A DNA stretch of 17,432 bases. Origin: Dyella_B sp035508675 (lineage in GTDB: Bacteria; Pseudomonadota; Gammaproteobacteria; Xanthomonadales; Rhodanobacteraceae). The position numbers and the translations under genes are program-made. Each line of letters opens with the position of its first letter. Position 1 is the stretch's first letter. Below the pieces are notes generated by a model. The model was not told the DNA's origin. It did no database searches and saw only the letters and a program-made list of their open reading frames with translations. The stretch spans positions 1 through 17,432 of the forward strand of contig NZ_DATJMN010000214.1 of NCBI RefSeq assembly GCF_035508675.1. Reading direction: 5' to 3'. Of this stretch, positions 7,287-14,500 are shown piece after piece.

Positions 7287-9044
7287 ATGACCGAGGACTA
7301 CGTCGTGACCCAATTGAAAGTACCTGCTGCCGTCACTCTCGATCCGCCCGTGCATGCGCTGCAGGCGCGATGGAGCGCATCGTTGTCGATGGAATCCTTG
7401 TACCTGGCATTTGCCGATTGGATGTTGCACTTGTTGCGCTCACCGGGGAAACGTTTGGACTTGTTGCAGATGGGTCTGGAGCAAGCGCGTCAGCTGCAGG
7501 CATATCTATTCAAAATCGCCATGACGCGCGATGGCGATGCAATGCCGTTTGCTCAAGTCCCCGCGAATGACAATCGCTTTATCAATCCCGCATGGCAACT
7601 CTGGCCATTCAATGTGCTGTATCAGTCTTTCCTTTTGCAGCAGCGCTGGTGGCATGCCGCCACAACCGGTGTGCATGGTGTATCGGCACATCATCAGGCC
7701 GTGATGGATTTCGTCACGCGACAATGGTTGGACGTGTTGTCGCCGGGCAACTTTCTTTTCACCAATCCGGTCGTACTTGAACGTACGCACCGACAAGGGG
7801 GGCGCAATCTAGTGCGCGGAGCGCTGAATTGGATGGAGGATGTCATGCGCCATGTCAGCGGCGCCGCCGAACCCGGTAGCGAACGCTTTGTGGTGGGCCG
7901 TGACGTTGCCGCCACGCCGGGGCGCGTAGTGCTGCAAAACGCACTGATTGAGCTGATTCAATATGCGCCTTCGACCGAAACGGTACGACCGGAGCCGATT
8001 CTGATCGTCCCTGCCTGGATAATGAAGTACTACGTGCTGGATCTCTCGCGCAACAATTCGCTCGTTGCCTATCTGGTTGCGCAGGGCTACACGGTCTTTT
8101 GCATTTCGTGGAAGAACCCCGACCGTTCGGACGCGAACCTGACGATGGACGATTACCTCAATCTTGGGGTGCGTGCCACGCTTGGCGCGATAAACGCCAT
8201 CCTTCCGCAATGTCGCGTGCATGCGGTCGGCTACTGCCTGGGCGGCACACTATTGTCGATCGCGGCAGCCGCCATGGCGCGCGACGGCGACGACCGTCTA
8301 GCATCGCTCACATTGCTCGCAGCGCAGACCGATTTCACCGAACCCGGCGAGTTGGCCCTGTTCATCGACGAAAGCGAGATTTCGCTGCTTGAGGATCAGA
8401 TGGGCCAGGCGGGTTATCTCTCGGCTTCACAAATGGCTGGCGCTTTTCAGATGCTGCGATCGTATGACTTGTTGTGGTCGCGCATGATCAACGATTACCT
8501 CCTTGGTGAGCGTGGCCGCATGAGCGATCTGATGGCGTGGAATGCCGACACAACGCGGATGCCAGCCACCATGCATTCGCAATATTTGCGCCGCTTATAT
8601 CTTGGCAACGATCTCGCCGAAGGGCGGTATACGATGGAAGGCAGACCCGTAGAGCTGAAAGACATTGCTGCTCCGATTTTTTGCGTAGCCACGGAAACCG
8701 ACCATGTTGCGCCATGGCATTCGGTCTACAAGGTGCATCACTTGTTCACTGGCGAAGTCACGTTCGTGCTTACCAGCGGCGGTCACAACGCCGGCATCGT
8801 CAGTGAACCAGGGCATCCGCAACGACGGTTTCGCTTGCTGCAACGCCCTCGTGGGACCCCAACCTTGTCTTCGGAAACGTGGCTGTCACGCGCAGGGCGT
8901 AAGGAAGGTTCGTGGTGGCCGGCGTGGATCGATTGGTTGAACGCGCATTCGGGTGCGCCATGTGCGATTCCTGCCATGGGCTTGCCTGGCAGATCCGAAG
9001 GCGACTTGCCGATGGCACCTGGCAGATATGTGTTGGAAAAATGA
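7287..9044 (+). CDS. phaC: Class I poly(3-hydroxyalkanoate) synthase
   Basis: Polymerises (R)-3-hydroxybutyryl-CoA into polyhydroxybutyrate at the granule surface. Counting from the ATG at 7287 (585 residues), the lipase-like box GYCLGG gives nucleophile Cys317, the general base pair is Asp472 (TETDHVAPW) and His500 (SGGHNAGI). These sit where class I synthases of about 590 residues have them. The N-terminal PhaC domain spans roughly 90-260 and the alpha/beta hydrolase fold about 230-540. ATG 7287 has no ribosome site, whereas an in-frame GTG at 7305 is preceded by GAGGA with a seven-base gap and may be the true start (579 residues). It leads the set phasin, phaB, phosphotransacetylase, ackA. 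No phaE or phaR is seen, which fits a single-subunit class I enzyme. Confidence 0.95.
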   Translation: MTEDYVVTQLKVPAAVTLDPPVHALQARWSASLSMESLYLAFADWMLHLLRSPGKRLDLLQMGLEQARQLQAYLFKIAMTRDGDAMPFAQVPANDNRFINPAWQLWPFNVLYQSFLLQQRWWHAATTGVHGVSAHHQAVMDFVTRQWLDVLSPGNFLFTNPVVLERTHRQGGRNLVRGALNWMEDVMRHVSGAAEPGSERFVVGRDVAATPGRVVLQNALIELIQYAPSTETVRPEPILIVPAWIMKYYVLDLSRNNSLVAYLVAQGYTVFCISWKNPDRSDANLTMDDYLNLGVRATLGAINAILPQCRVHAVGYCLGGTLLSIAAAAMARDGDDRLASLTLLAAQTDFTEPGELALFIDESEISLLEDQMGQAGYLSASQMAGAFQMLRSYDLLWSRMINDYLLGERGRMSDLMAWNADTTRMPATMHSQYLRRLYLGNDLAEGRYTMEGRPVELKDIAAPIFCVATETDHVAPWHSVYKVHHLFTGEVTFVLTSGGHNAGIVSEPGHPQRRFRLLQRPRGTPTLSSETWLSRAGRKEGSWWPAWIDWLNAHSGAPCAIPAMGLPGRSEGDLPMAPGRYVLEK

Positions 9045-9166
9045 AGAGTCGCACGGTCATCGGTAAAGAAATATCTTCTGCGTTCCCTACGCAGCCACTC
9101 GTCACGCCGGAGTTAGGCGTGATGCTCCAATGCAAGGAGTGCCTTTCAGTCCGTGAGGAAGCAATC
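9045..9166 (+). promoter_or_regulatory. phaC-phasin spacer with two tandem hairpins
   Basis: The 122-base spacer holds CTGCGT-tccct-ACGCAG (9078-9094, perfect six-base arms) and, seven bases later, TCACGCC-ggagtta-GGCGTGA (9102-9122, perfect seven-base arms, extendable through a G-T pair). Neither has a following T tract. They could be an RNA processing or stabilising element, or a weak terminator, that sets phasin level apart from synthase level. No gene is seen in the spacer. Confidence 0.45.
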
Positions 9167-9616
9167 ATGAGCACAACCCATCAAACCGATATCCCGTTTG
9201 AGCTGTACAAGGCCAATCTGCAATTTGCGCTGCGTACCAACAAGCTGATGAAAGAATGCGGCCAACGTTGGCTGAACGCCTTCGATCATGCGGTCGATGA
9301 AAGCATCGCCGAGACGCAAGAAGAGATCGACAAGGTGTCGCTGAATGACGATTGGCAATCGTTGGCGGCGGTTCCGGGCGAGACCATTTTGCGTTTGATG
9401 CAGGAGCGCGCTGGCGACGCGCAGTCGGTCGCGCAAGCGGCCGTTACCAATCAGACCCGATTTCTGACGGGCCTGCAGGACGCGTTTCTGATCTGGCAGC
9501 GCGATACCGCCAAAGCCATGGGGACGCTGGAAGCTGCCAAGCCGTTCAATGCGGCCGTAGGCGATTTCTTCAAGTTGTTCAACAACACCGCTGCCGCCGT
9601 GGGGAATAAATCATGA
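9167..9616 (+). CDS. Phasin (PHA granule-associated protein)
   Basis: 149 residues, the usual phasin size. It is a nearly all-helical amphipathic protein with no Cys-rich or enzymatic motif beyond one Cys. The opening segment FELYKANLQFALRTNKLM and the later NQTRFLTGLQDAFLIWQRD resemble the phasin (PhaP-type) pattern of long helices coating polymer granules. The start is well set: GAGGAA six bases before the ATG at 9167. It lies directly between the synthase and the reductase, and its stop overlaps the phaB start by four bases (ATGA at 9613-9616). It should coat PHB granules and control their size. The family call rests on helix pattern, size and context, so it is a little less secure than for its neighbours. 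Confidence 0.82.
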   Translation: MSTTHQTDIPFELYKANLQFALRTNKLMKECGQRWLNAFDHAVDESIAETQEEIDKVSLNDDWQSLAAVPGETILRLMQERAGDAQSVAQAAVTNQTRFLTGLQDAFLIWQRDTAKAMGTLEAAKPFNAAVGDFFKLFNNTAAAVGNKS

Positions 9617-10359
9617 GCCCAAGACATGTCGCACTGGTGACCGGCGGCATGGGCGGCATCGGGGAGGCGGTAGCCAAAGCCTTGCACGACGCCGGCTGTA
9701 CCGTGCTGGTAACGCATTCGCCCCGCAACGACCATGCCGATGCCTGGCTGCGAGATCGGCTGGCCGAGGGCTATCGGTTCAAGGCTTACGGGGTTGATGT
9801 CGCCGATTTTTCTTCCTGCCAGCACATGGCCGCCGAGATCGCGAAGGATGGCTACACCGTAGACATCCTCGTCAACAATGCTGGCGTCACGCGTGACGGA
9901 CGCTTTCTCAAAATGAGCAAGGACGATTGGGAAACGGTCATGCATACCGATTTGGATTCGATGTTCAACGTGACTAAACAGTTTTGTCCGGATATGGCCG
10001 AGCACGGCTGGGGCCGCATCGTCAACATCGGATCCATTAACGGAACCAAAGGGCAGTATGGCCAATGCAATTACGCGGCTGCAAAAGCCGGAATACACGG
10101 CTTCACTGAGTCGCTGGCCTTGGAAGTGGCACGGCATGGCGTGACCGTCAACACGGTTTCGCCCGGCTACACCGACACGCATATGGTGGCTTCGGTACCC
10201 AAGGAGGTGCTGGAAACCAAAGTGATTCCGTTGATTCCCGTCGGACGCCTCGGGCGGCCTGATGAAATAGCCGCCTTGGTTGCGTTCGTTTGCAGTGATT
10301 CCGCTGCGTTCATGACCGGCAGCAACATCGCCATGAACGGCGGCCAGCATATGTACTGA
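9613..10359 (+). CDS. phaB: Acetoacetyl-CoA reductase (short-chain dehydrogenase)
   Basis: 248 residues. It reduces acetoacetyl-CoA to (R)-3-hydroxybutyryl-CoA, normally with NADPH, the monomer for the synthase. Seen: cofactor motif TGGMGGIG (10-17), NNAG (88-91), catalytic Ser141 and the YAAAK motif with Tyr154 and Lys158. The context NITRD-like GVTRDG and the closing NGGQHMY match PhaB rather than FabG. Oddly, the SDR tetrad Asn, which in PhaB and FabG sits in a TNL motif, is Asp113 here (HTDLDSMF). It overlaps the phasin stop by ATGA and is followed by the phosphotransacetylase after 15 bases. It consumes reducing power, so it also acts as an electron sink under oxygen limitation. Confidence 0.93.
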   Translation: MSPRHVALVTGGMGGIGEAVAKALHDAGCTVLVTHSPRNDHADAWLRDRLAEGYRFKAYGVDVADFSSCQHMAAEIAKDGYTVDILVNNAGVTRDGRFLKMSKDDWETVMHTDLDSMFNVTKQFCPDMAEHGWGRIVNIGSINGTKGQYGQCNYAAAKAGIHGFTESLALEVARHGVTVNTVSPGYTDTHMVASVPKEVLETKVIPLIPVGRLGRPDEIAALVAFVCSDSAAFMTGSNIAMNGGQHMY

Positions 10360-10374
10360 AGCGAGCATTCGCCC

Positions 10375-11325
10375 ATGCATAAGATCATCGCCCATCGCGA
10401 TCGCTTCCGTGCGTTGCTTGCACGTGTGCAAACGGACGCGGCGATATCCACGGCAATTGCGCACCCGTGCGACGAGCTTGCGGTGGCGGCGGCCGTCGAG
10501 GCTGCGGAGGAGGGATTGATCGCCCCGATCTTCGTCGGCCCCATGCCAAAGATTCGCGCCGCGGCACAGCTGGCAGGCGTCGAACTCGCACCGTATCGCA
10601 TCGTGGACGTGCCGCACAGCCATGCGGCCGCCGCGCAAGCCGTTGCGTTAGTCAAACGGGGGGAGGCCAAGCTGCTGATGAAAGGTTCGCTGCACACGGA
10701 TGAGCTTATGCATGCGGTCTGCGCCGACGGAGGGCTGCGCACGGATCGTCGTTTGAGTCATGTGTTTCTGATGGATGTACCCAACTATGCGCGTCTGATG
10801 TTGGTGACGGATGCGGCGATCAACATTGTGCCGACGCTGATGGAAAAACGGGACATCATTCAGAACGCCATCGATCTTGCGCATGTGATCGGTATCGACA
10901 GGCCCAGGGTTGCCGTGCTTTCTGCCGTGGAGACGATCAATCCGGCGTTACCTTCCACGGTAGACGCGGCGGCACTGTGCAAGATGGCCGAACGCGGCCA
11001 GATCGTCGGCGGCATCGTCGATGGACCGCTTGCGTTCGACAATGCCGTGGATGCCACGGCGGCGGGCGGGAAAGGCATCGTTTCGCCCGTGGCGGGCGCC
11101 GCCGATATTCTCGTGGTGCCTGACCTGGAATCGGGCAACATGCTTGCAAAGCAACTCACGTTTCTTGCGGGTGCCGAATCGGCCGGCATCGTCATGGGGG
11201 CGCAGGTACCCATCATTCTCACCAGTCGTGCGGACGCGCCACGCGCGCGCATCGCTTCCTGCGCGCTAGCCGTACTGATGGTTCAGGCGGCTAAAGCGCC
11301 TGCCGCGGTCATGATGGAAAGCTGA
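10375..11325 (+). CDS. Phosphate acetyl/butyryltransferase family enzyme
   Basis: 316 residues, matching the short PTA_PTB enzymes, without the N-terminal DRTGG and AAA-like domains of long Pta proteins and without the MaoC domain found on some relatives. Recognisable parts: LLMKGSLHTDELMHAV, the long VAVLSAVETINPALPSTVDA block, and the C-terminal GIVSPVAGAADILVVPDLESGNML signature. It exchanges acyl-CoA and acyl-phosphate. With acetate kinase one base downstream and a phosphoketolase nearby, acetyl-P to acetyl-CoA is the likely role, feeding PHB synthesis. Butyryl- or hydroxybutyryl-CoA cannot be excluded from sequence. Only a weak purine-rich site (GCGAG) precedes the ATG, so translation may depend on coupling to phaB 15 bases upstream. 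Confidence 0.87.
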   Translation: MHKIIAHRDRFRALLARVQTDAAISTAIAHPCDELAVAAAVEAAEEGLIAPIFVGPMPKIRAAAQLAGVELAPYRIVDVPHSHAAAAQAVALVKRGEAKLLMKGSLHTDELMHAVCADGGLRTDRRLSHVFLMDVPNYARLMLVTDAAINIVPTLMEKRDIIQNAIDLAHVIGIDRPRVAVLSAVETINPALPSTVDAAALCKMAERGQIVGGIVDGPLAFDNAVDATAAGGKGIVSPVAGAADILVVPDLESGNMLAKQLTFLAGAESAGIVMGAQVPIILTSRADAPRARIASCALAVLMVQAAKAPAAVMMES

Positions 11326-11326
11326 T

Positions 11327-12544
11327 ATGCCCAAGGCTATTCTTACGCTCAATGCAGGCTCATCCAGCATTAAGTTCGCGTTGTACGAGCATGCGCTCCG
11401 TTCTCAGCGCCTGATCTCGCACGGCGCCATCGAGAGCATTGGTGGCACACCGCATTTCACGGCGCGCGCGATGGACGGCACCGTGCTAGAACGTCGCGCG
11501 TGGCAACGTCGTGCAGCGATGTCGCATGAAGATTTGCTGCAGCCGCTTCTTTCCTGGATAACCAGTCATCTTGGCGAGGAGGCACTTACTGCCGTCGGGC
11601 ATCGCATCGTGCATGGCGGACAGCTGTACCACCAGCCTGTGCGCATCGATGGAACTGTCTTGGCCGAGCTTGAAAAACTGGTGCCGTTGGCGCCGCTCCA
11701 TCAGCCCCACAATCTGGCCGCGATCAAGGCAGTAAGTAGCTTGCGCCCCGATTTACTGCAGGTGGCCTGCTTTGACACTGCGTTTCACCATGATATGCCG
11801 GCGGTTGCCGCACGTCTTCCGTTACCTCAGTCCTATGTCGACTCAGGCGTGCGCCGCTACGGGTTCCACGGCATCTCTTACGAATACCTGATTGGGCGTT
11901 TGAGTGCACTTGCGCCGACGTTGGCGAAGGGGCGCGTGATCATGGCACACCTTGGAAACGGCGCGAGTCTATGCGCGATGCGTCACGGAAAAAGCATCGA
12001 GACCACCATGAGCTTCACTGCATTGGATGGCCTGATGATGGGCACGCGTTGCGGCAGTATCGACCCCGGCGTTGTGCTGTATCTGCAACGGGAGCGTGGG
12101 CTCGATCCGGCAAAGGTCGAACACATGCTGTATCACGAATGCGGCTTGCTCGGCGTTTCCGGTATCAGCAGCGACATGCGCGATCTTTTGAAAAGTCAGG
12201 ATTCTCGAGCCAGCGAAGCGATTGAACTGTTCGTCTATCGCATCGTCAAGGAGGTTGGCGCATTGACTGCCGCATTGGGCGGTCTGGACGCGTTGGTCTT
12301 TTCGGCTGGCATTGGCGAGCACGCGTCGCCGATCCGCTCAAAAGTGTGCGATGCACTGTCGTGGCTAGGTGTGGAGTACGACAGAGCAGCGAACGACCGG
12401 CACGAAACCGTCATCAATACAGTGCATAGCGCCGTGCATGTGTTAGTCATCGGTACCGACGAAGAGGCCTTGATCGCCGAACGCACAGCCGATGTGATGC
12501 GTATACCGTCACAGCCACGTCAAACAACTTCACTATCGATTTGA
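11327..12544 (+). CDS. ackA: Acetate kinase
   Basis: 405 residues, full length. Acetokinase signature 1 (LTLNAGSSSIKF, Asn9) and signature 2 (VGHRIVHGG, Arg93) are intact. The catalytic Asp150 (CFDTAFH), His181 (YGFHGIS), the phosphate loop HLGNG (208-212) and Arg241 (GTRCGSIDPG) are all present, so the enzyme should be active. It converts acetyl-phosphate plus ADP to acetate plus ATP, or the reverse. It starts one base after the phosphotransacetylase stop, with GGAAAG as ribosome site inside the upstream gene. With the phosphoketolase it gives ATP by substrate-level phosphorylation without respiration; with the phosphotransacetylase it can also recover acetate. Confidence 0.95.
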   Translation: MPKAILTLNAGSSSIKFALYEHALRSQRLISHGAIESIGGTPHFTARAMDGTVLERRAWQRRAAMSHEDLLQPLLSWITSHLGEEALTAVGHRIVHGGQLYHQPVRIDGTVLAELEKLVPLAPLHQPHNLAAIKAVSSLRPDLLQVACFDTAFHHDMPAVAARLPLPQSYVDSGVRRYGFHGISYEYLIGRLSALAPTLAKGRVIMAHLGNGASLCAMRHGKSIETTMSFTALDGLMMGTRCGSIDPGVVLYLQRERGLDPAKVEHMLYHECGLLGVSGISSDMRDLLKSQDSRASEAIELFVYRIVKEVGALTAALGGLDALVFSAGIGEHASPIRSKVCDALSWLGVEYDRAANDRHETVINTVHSAVHVLVIGTDEEALIAERTADVMRIPSQPRQTTSLSI

Positions 12545-12559
12545 GGAAGGGAGAGTGTC

Positions 12560-12814
12560 ATGAGTACATCGATTTACGACTTCGATACCGGTTACGCCCC
12601 ATTCGAGGCGTTTGCGCCGCTTGCTCCGGTCGCGCCATTTGCTCTATTTGCGTGGTTCGCGGCACCCATGCAGTGGTGGGCGGATGCCTATCTCAACACC
12701 TGCAGTACGTTTTCGGACGCGATGATAAGGGCGATGACTTACCCCTATGCGATGCCAGCAGGTCGGGAAGAGCAGTGCGCCGATACCAGTGCGGCACATG
12801 CTGCCGCGGCTTAA
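12560..12814 (+). CDS. Small hydrophobic aromatic-rich protein, unknown function
   Basis: 84 residues. A strong purine run GGAAGGGAGAG (12545-12555) ends four bases before the ATG, and the gene follows ackA by 15 bases, so I take it as real. The N-terminal half is rich in Phe, Ala and Pro in short repeats (FAPLAPVAPFALFAWFAAP), then a helix-like WWADAYLNTCSTFSDAM, and an Ala-rich tail. It has only a few charged residues before the tail and no clear signal peptide. By composition it could bind a membrane or the PHB granule surface like a mini-phasin, but I recognise no family. It is the last gene of the PHA set. Confidence 0.7.
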   Translation: MSTSIYDFDTGYAPFEAFAPLAPVAPFALFAWFAAPMQWWADAYLNTCSTFSDAMIRAMTYPYAMPAGREEQCADTSAAHAAAA

Positions 12815-12841
12815 GGGAATAAGCGCCGTGCCGATGCATAA

Positions 12842-12892
12842 GCATGCCTCGCCATTGTCCCCACATAAGCCGAGACAATAGCGAGGCTATGC
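12842..12892. terminator. Long imperfect inverted repeat between convergent genes
   Basis: Arms 12842-12859 and 12874-12892 pair as GCAT, a one-base bulge, GCCTCGC, one C-A mismatch, then ATTGTC, closing a 14-base loop. That makes 17 paired bases between the ends of the small hydrophobic gene and the stress protein gene, which converge here. No T tract follows on either strand, so it may end or protect both transcripts without being a textbook intrinsic terminator. Confidence 0.55.
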
Positions 12893-12919
12893 AATGAGTC
12901 GCAAGTTGATGTGTTCCGC

Positions 12920-13357
12920 TCAATGACAAATCAAAACAGGAACCTGCGACTTCAAAATGACTTTGTGGGTTTCGCTGCCCATCAATAAGCGGGCAAGTCC
13001 TTCCCAACTATGCGCAGCCATGACGATCAGATCGCAATCGCGGTCCTTGGCCGTTTGCAAAATCGCTTCGTAGGGCTGAGAGCCGAACAGCAGCAAGCGA
13101 TCAAACGGTACGGCCGCCTGCTCGGCAATGGCATGTGCATCCTGCAGGTAGCGGTCGGCAAAACGGGTAGCTTCCTTGGCGTAGTCGAACTGCACCGACG
13201 CCATGATTTCGGCGATGTAGGCAATGGTTTGTACGGGTGGCACGACGTGCAGCGCGATCACGCTCGCACCGCAGGACTTGGCCAGCTCAACACCAAGTCG
13301 TATCGCTTTGAGCGACAGCTCTGACCCGTCGGTCGGAAGTAGGATACGTTTAAACAT
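12920..13357 (-). CDS. Universal stress protein (UspA family)
   Basis: 145 residues from the ATG at 13357, one Usp domain. GGAGGG stands just upstream of this ATG and the protein begins with the family opening MFKRILLPTDGSE. A longer in-frame reading to 13831 would lie opposite the alcohol dehydrogenase and is rejected. The C-terminal nucleotide loop is VMAAHSWEGLARLLMGSE. Compared with the ATP-binding pattern G-x2-G-x9-G-S, the first Gly is Ala and the loop is changed, so ATP binding is uncertain. Usp proteins often accompany FNR/Anr-controlled fermentation genes. The gene shares its upstream region, including an FNR-like palindrome at 13422-13435, with the divergent dehydrogenase. Confidence 0.9.
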   Translation of the reverse strand: MFKRILLPTDGSELSLKAIRLGVELAKSCGASVIALHVVPPVQTIAYIAEIMASVQFDYAKEATRFADRYLQDAHAIAEQAAVPFDRLLLFGSQPYEAILQTAKDRDCDLIVMAAHSWEGLARLLMGSETHKVILKSQVPVLICH

Positions 13358-13421
13358 GAGCCCTCCACGGCATCGCGTAGTGAATGTACGTGAATGATGC
13401 TGGGTGAGTGCGTTCGGTGTA

Positions 13422-13435
13422 TTGAGCGAGGTCAA
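13422..13435. promoter_or_regulatory. FNR-like palindrome shared by usp and alcohol dehydrogenase
   Basis: TTGAGCGAGGTCAA in the 133-base divergent gap. At the class II distance on each side (first -10 base 29.5 bases from the centre) there is a 4/6 match to TATAAT: GATGAT at 13458-13463 for the dehydrogenase and CATCAT at 13394-13399 (minus) for usp. Predicted leaders would be about 21 and 30 bases, both with ribosome sites. One site could thus drive both genes. Confidence 0.55.
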
Positions 13436-13490
13436 CTCCGATAGACAGCCGTGGCGCGATGATGGACCCGCTCCAAGAGAGGCAAGGGCC

Positions 13491-14474
13491 ATGCATGCAA
13501 TGGTTTTAGGCAAGGTCGGCAGCCCGTTGGCGTGGCAGGAGCTGCAAGATCCTGCGCTCGGGCACAACGAACTGCGCCTACGCGTGGAAGCGTGCGGCGT
13601 TTGCCGCACCGATTTACACGTAGTCGACGGGGAACTGCCGAATATCGTGACGCCGATAATCCCCGGGCATGAGTGCGTCGGCATTGTCGAGGCCGTGGGA
13701 TCTGGCGTGTCCGGCGTCGAGCCCGGCGTTCGCATGGGCGTGCCATGGCTGGGCAGCACCTGTGGTCGTTGCCAGTATTGCCGAGAAGAGCGCGAAAACC
13801 TGTGCGATACGCCGACATTTACCGGGTACACAAGGCCTGGCGGCTACGCCACGCATATCGTCGCGAACGCGGACTATTGTGTGCCGCTTCCAGCGGATGC
13901 CGATCCAGTCGCTTTGGCACCATTGCTCTGCGCTGGCCTGATTGGTTGGCGTTGCCTCAAAAAAGCAGGTGTCGGTCAGCGTCTTGGGCTGTACGGCTTT
14001 GGCGCAGCTGCGCACATCATTGCCCAAGTGGCACGCAGGCAGCGACGGGACGTGTATGCCTTCACGCGCGCTGGCGACACGGCGGCGCAGGCGTTTGCGT
14101 GTTCGTTGGACGTGACATGGGCGGGTTCCTCTGAAGACTTGCCGCCGGAACCACTGGACGCGGCCATCGTGTTCGCGCCCGTCGGTGCGTTGGTTCCCCG
14201 GGCGCTGCGTGCCGTAAAAAAGGGCGGTCGTGTGGTGTGCGGTGGCATTCATATGTCCGACATCCCTTCGTTTCCATACCGCTGGCTGTGGGAGGAGAGG
14301 GAGATCGTGTCGGTGGCGAATCTCACGCGTGCCGATGCACGGGAGTTCTTCATGGACGATGCGTGCAAAAACGTACACACCTTCACGCATGTGTATCCCC
14401 TGCAAGAGGCCAATCATGCGCTGGATGATCTACGGTCCGGTCACCTGAGTGGCGCGGCGGTTTTGCGGCCGTAA
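13491..14474 (+). CDS. Zinc-dependent alcohol dehydrogenase (MDR superfamily)
   Basis: 327 residues from the ATG at 13491, chosen because GAGAGG lies eight bases before it and MHAMVLGKVG aligns with the usual family opening. The ATG at 13500 is an alternative, and an open frame back to 13404 would cross the regulatory site. Catalytic zinc ligands: Cys38 (CGVCRTD), His60-Glu61 (PGHE) and probably Cys147. Structural zinc: Cys91, Cys94, Cys97 and Cys105. The NAD(P) fold follows, with GLYGFGAAAH (166-175). It interconverts aldehydes and alcohols, plausibly acetaldehyde to ethanol, which would reoxidise NAD(P)H. It is divergent from usp and convergent with the phosphoketolase, 26 bases apart. Substrate specificity cannot be read from sequence. 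Confidence 0.92.
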   Translation: MHAMVLGKVGSPLAWQELQDPALGHNELRLRVEACGVCRTDLHVVDGELPNIVTPIIPGHECVGIVEAVGSGVSGVEPGVRMGVPWLGSTCGRCQYCREERENLCDTPTFTGYTRPGGYATHIVANADYCVPLPADADPVALAPLLCAGLIGWRCLKKAGVGQRLGLYGFGAAAHIIAQVARRQRRDVYAFTRAGDTAAQAFACSLDVTWAGSSEDLPPEPLDAAIVFAPVGALVPRALRAVKKGGRVVCGGIHMSDIPSFPYRWLWEEREIVSVANLTRADAREFFMDDACKNVHTFTHVYPLQEANHALDDLRSGHLSGAAVLRP

Positions 14475-14500
14475 CCGCTACTTTGCGCTACGCCGATCAT

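Noticed and set aside
7948..7961. TTGAGCTGATTCAA inside phaC
   Set aside because: It matches the palindrome core, but it lies in coding sequence far from any gene start. It was kept in the count as the one coding occurrence and not called a regulatory site.
9451..10638. 395-codon open frame on the minus strand
   Set aside because: It lies antisense to phasin, phaB and the phosphotransacetylase, whose products are clearly recognisable. It matches no family by eye and is explained by codon bias on the coding strand.
13358..13831. In-frame upstream extension of the usp frame giving a 303-residue protein
   Set aside because: The extra part lies opposite the alcohol dehydrogenase and does not resemble a Usp domain. 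The ATG at 13357 has a strong ribosome site and begins with the canonical Usp opening.
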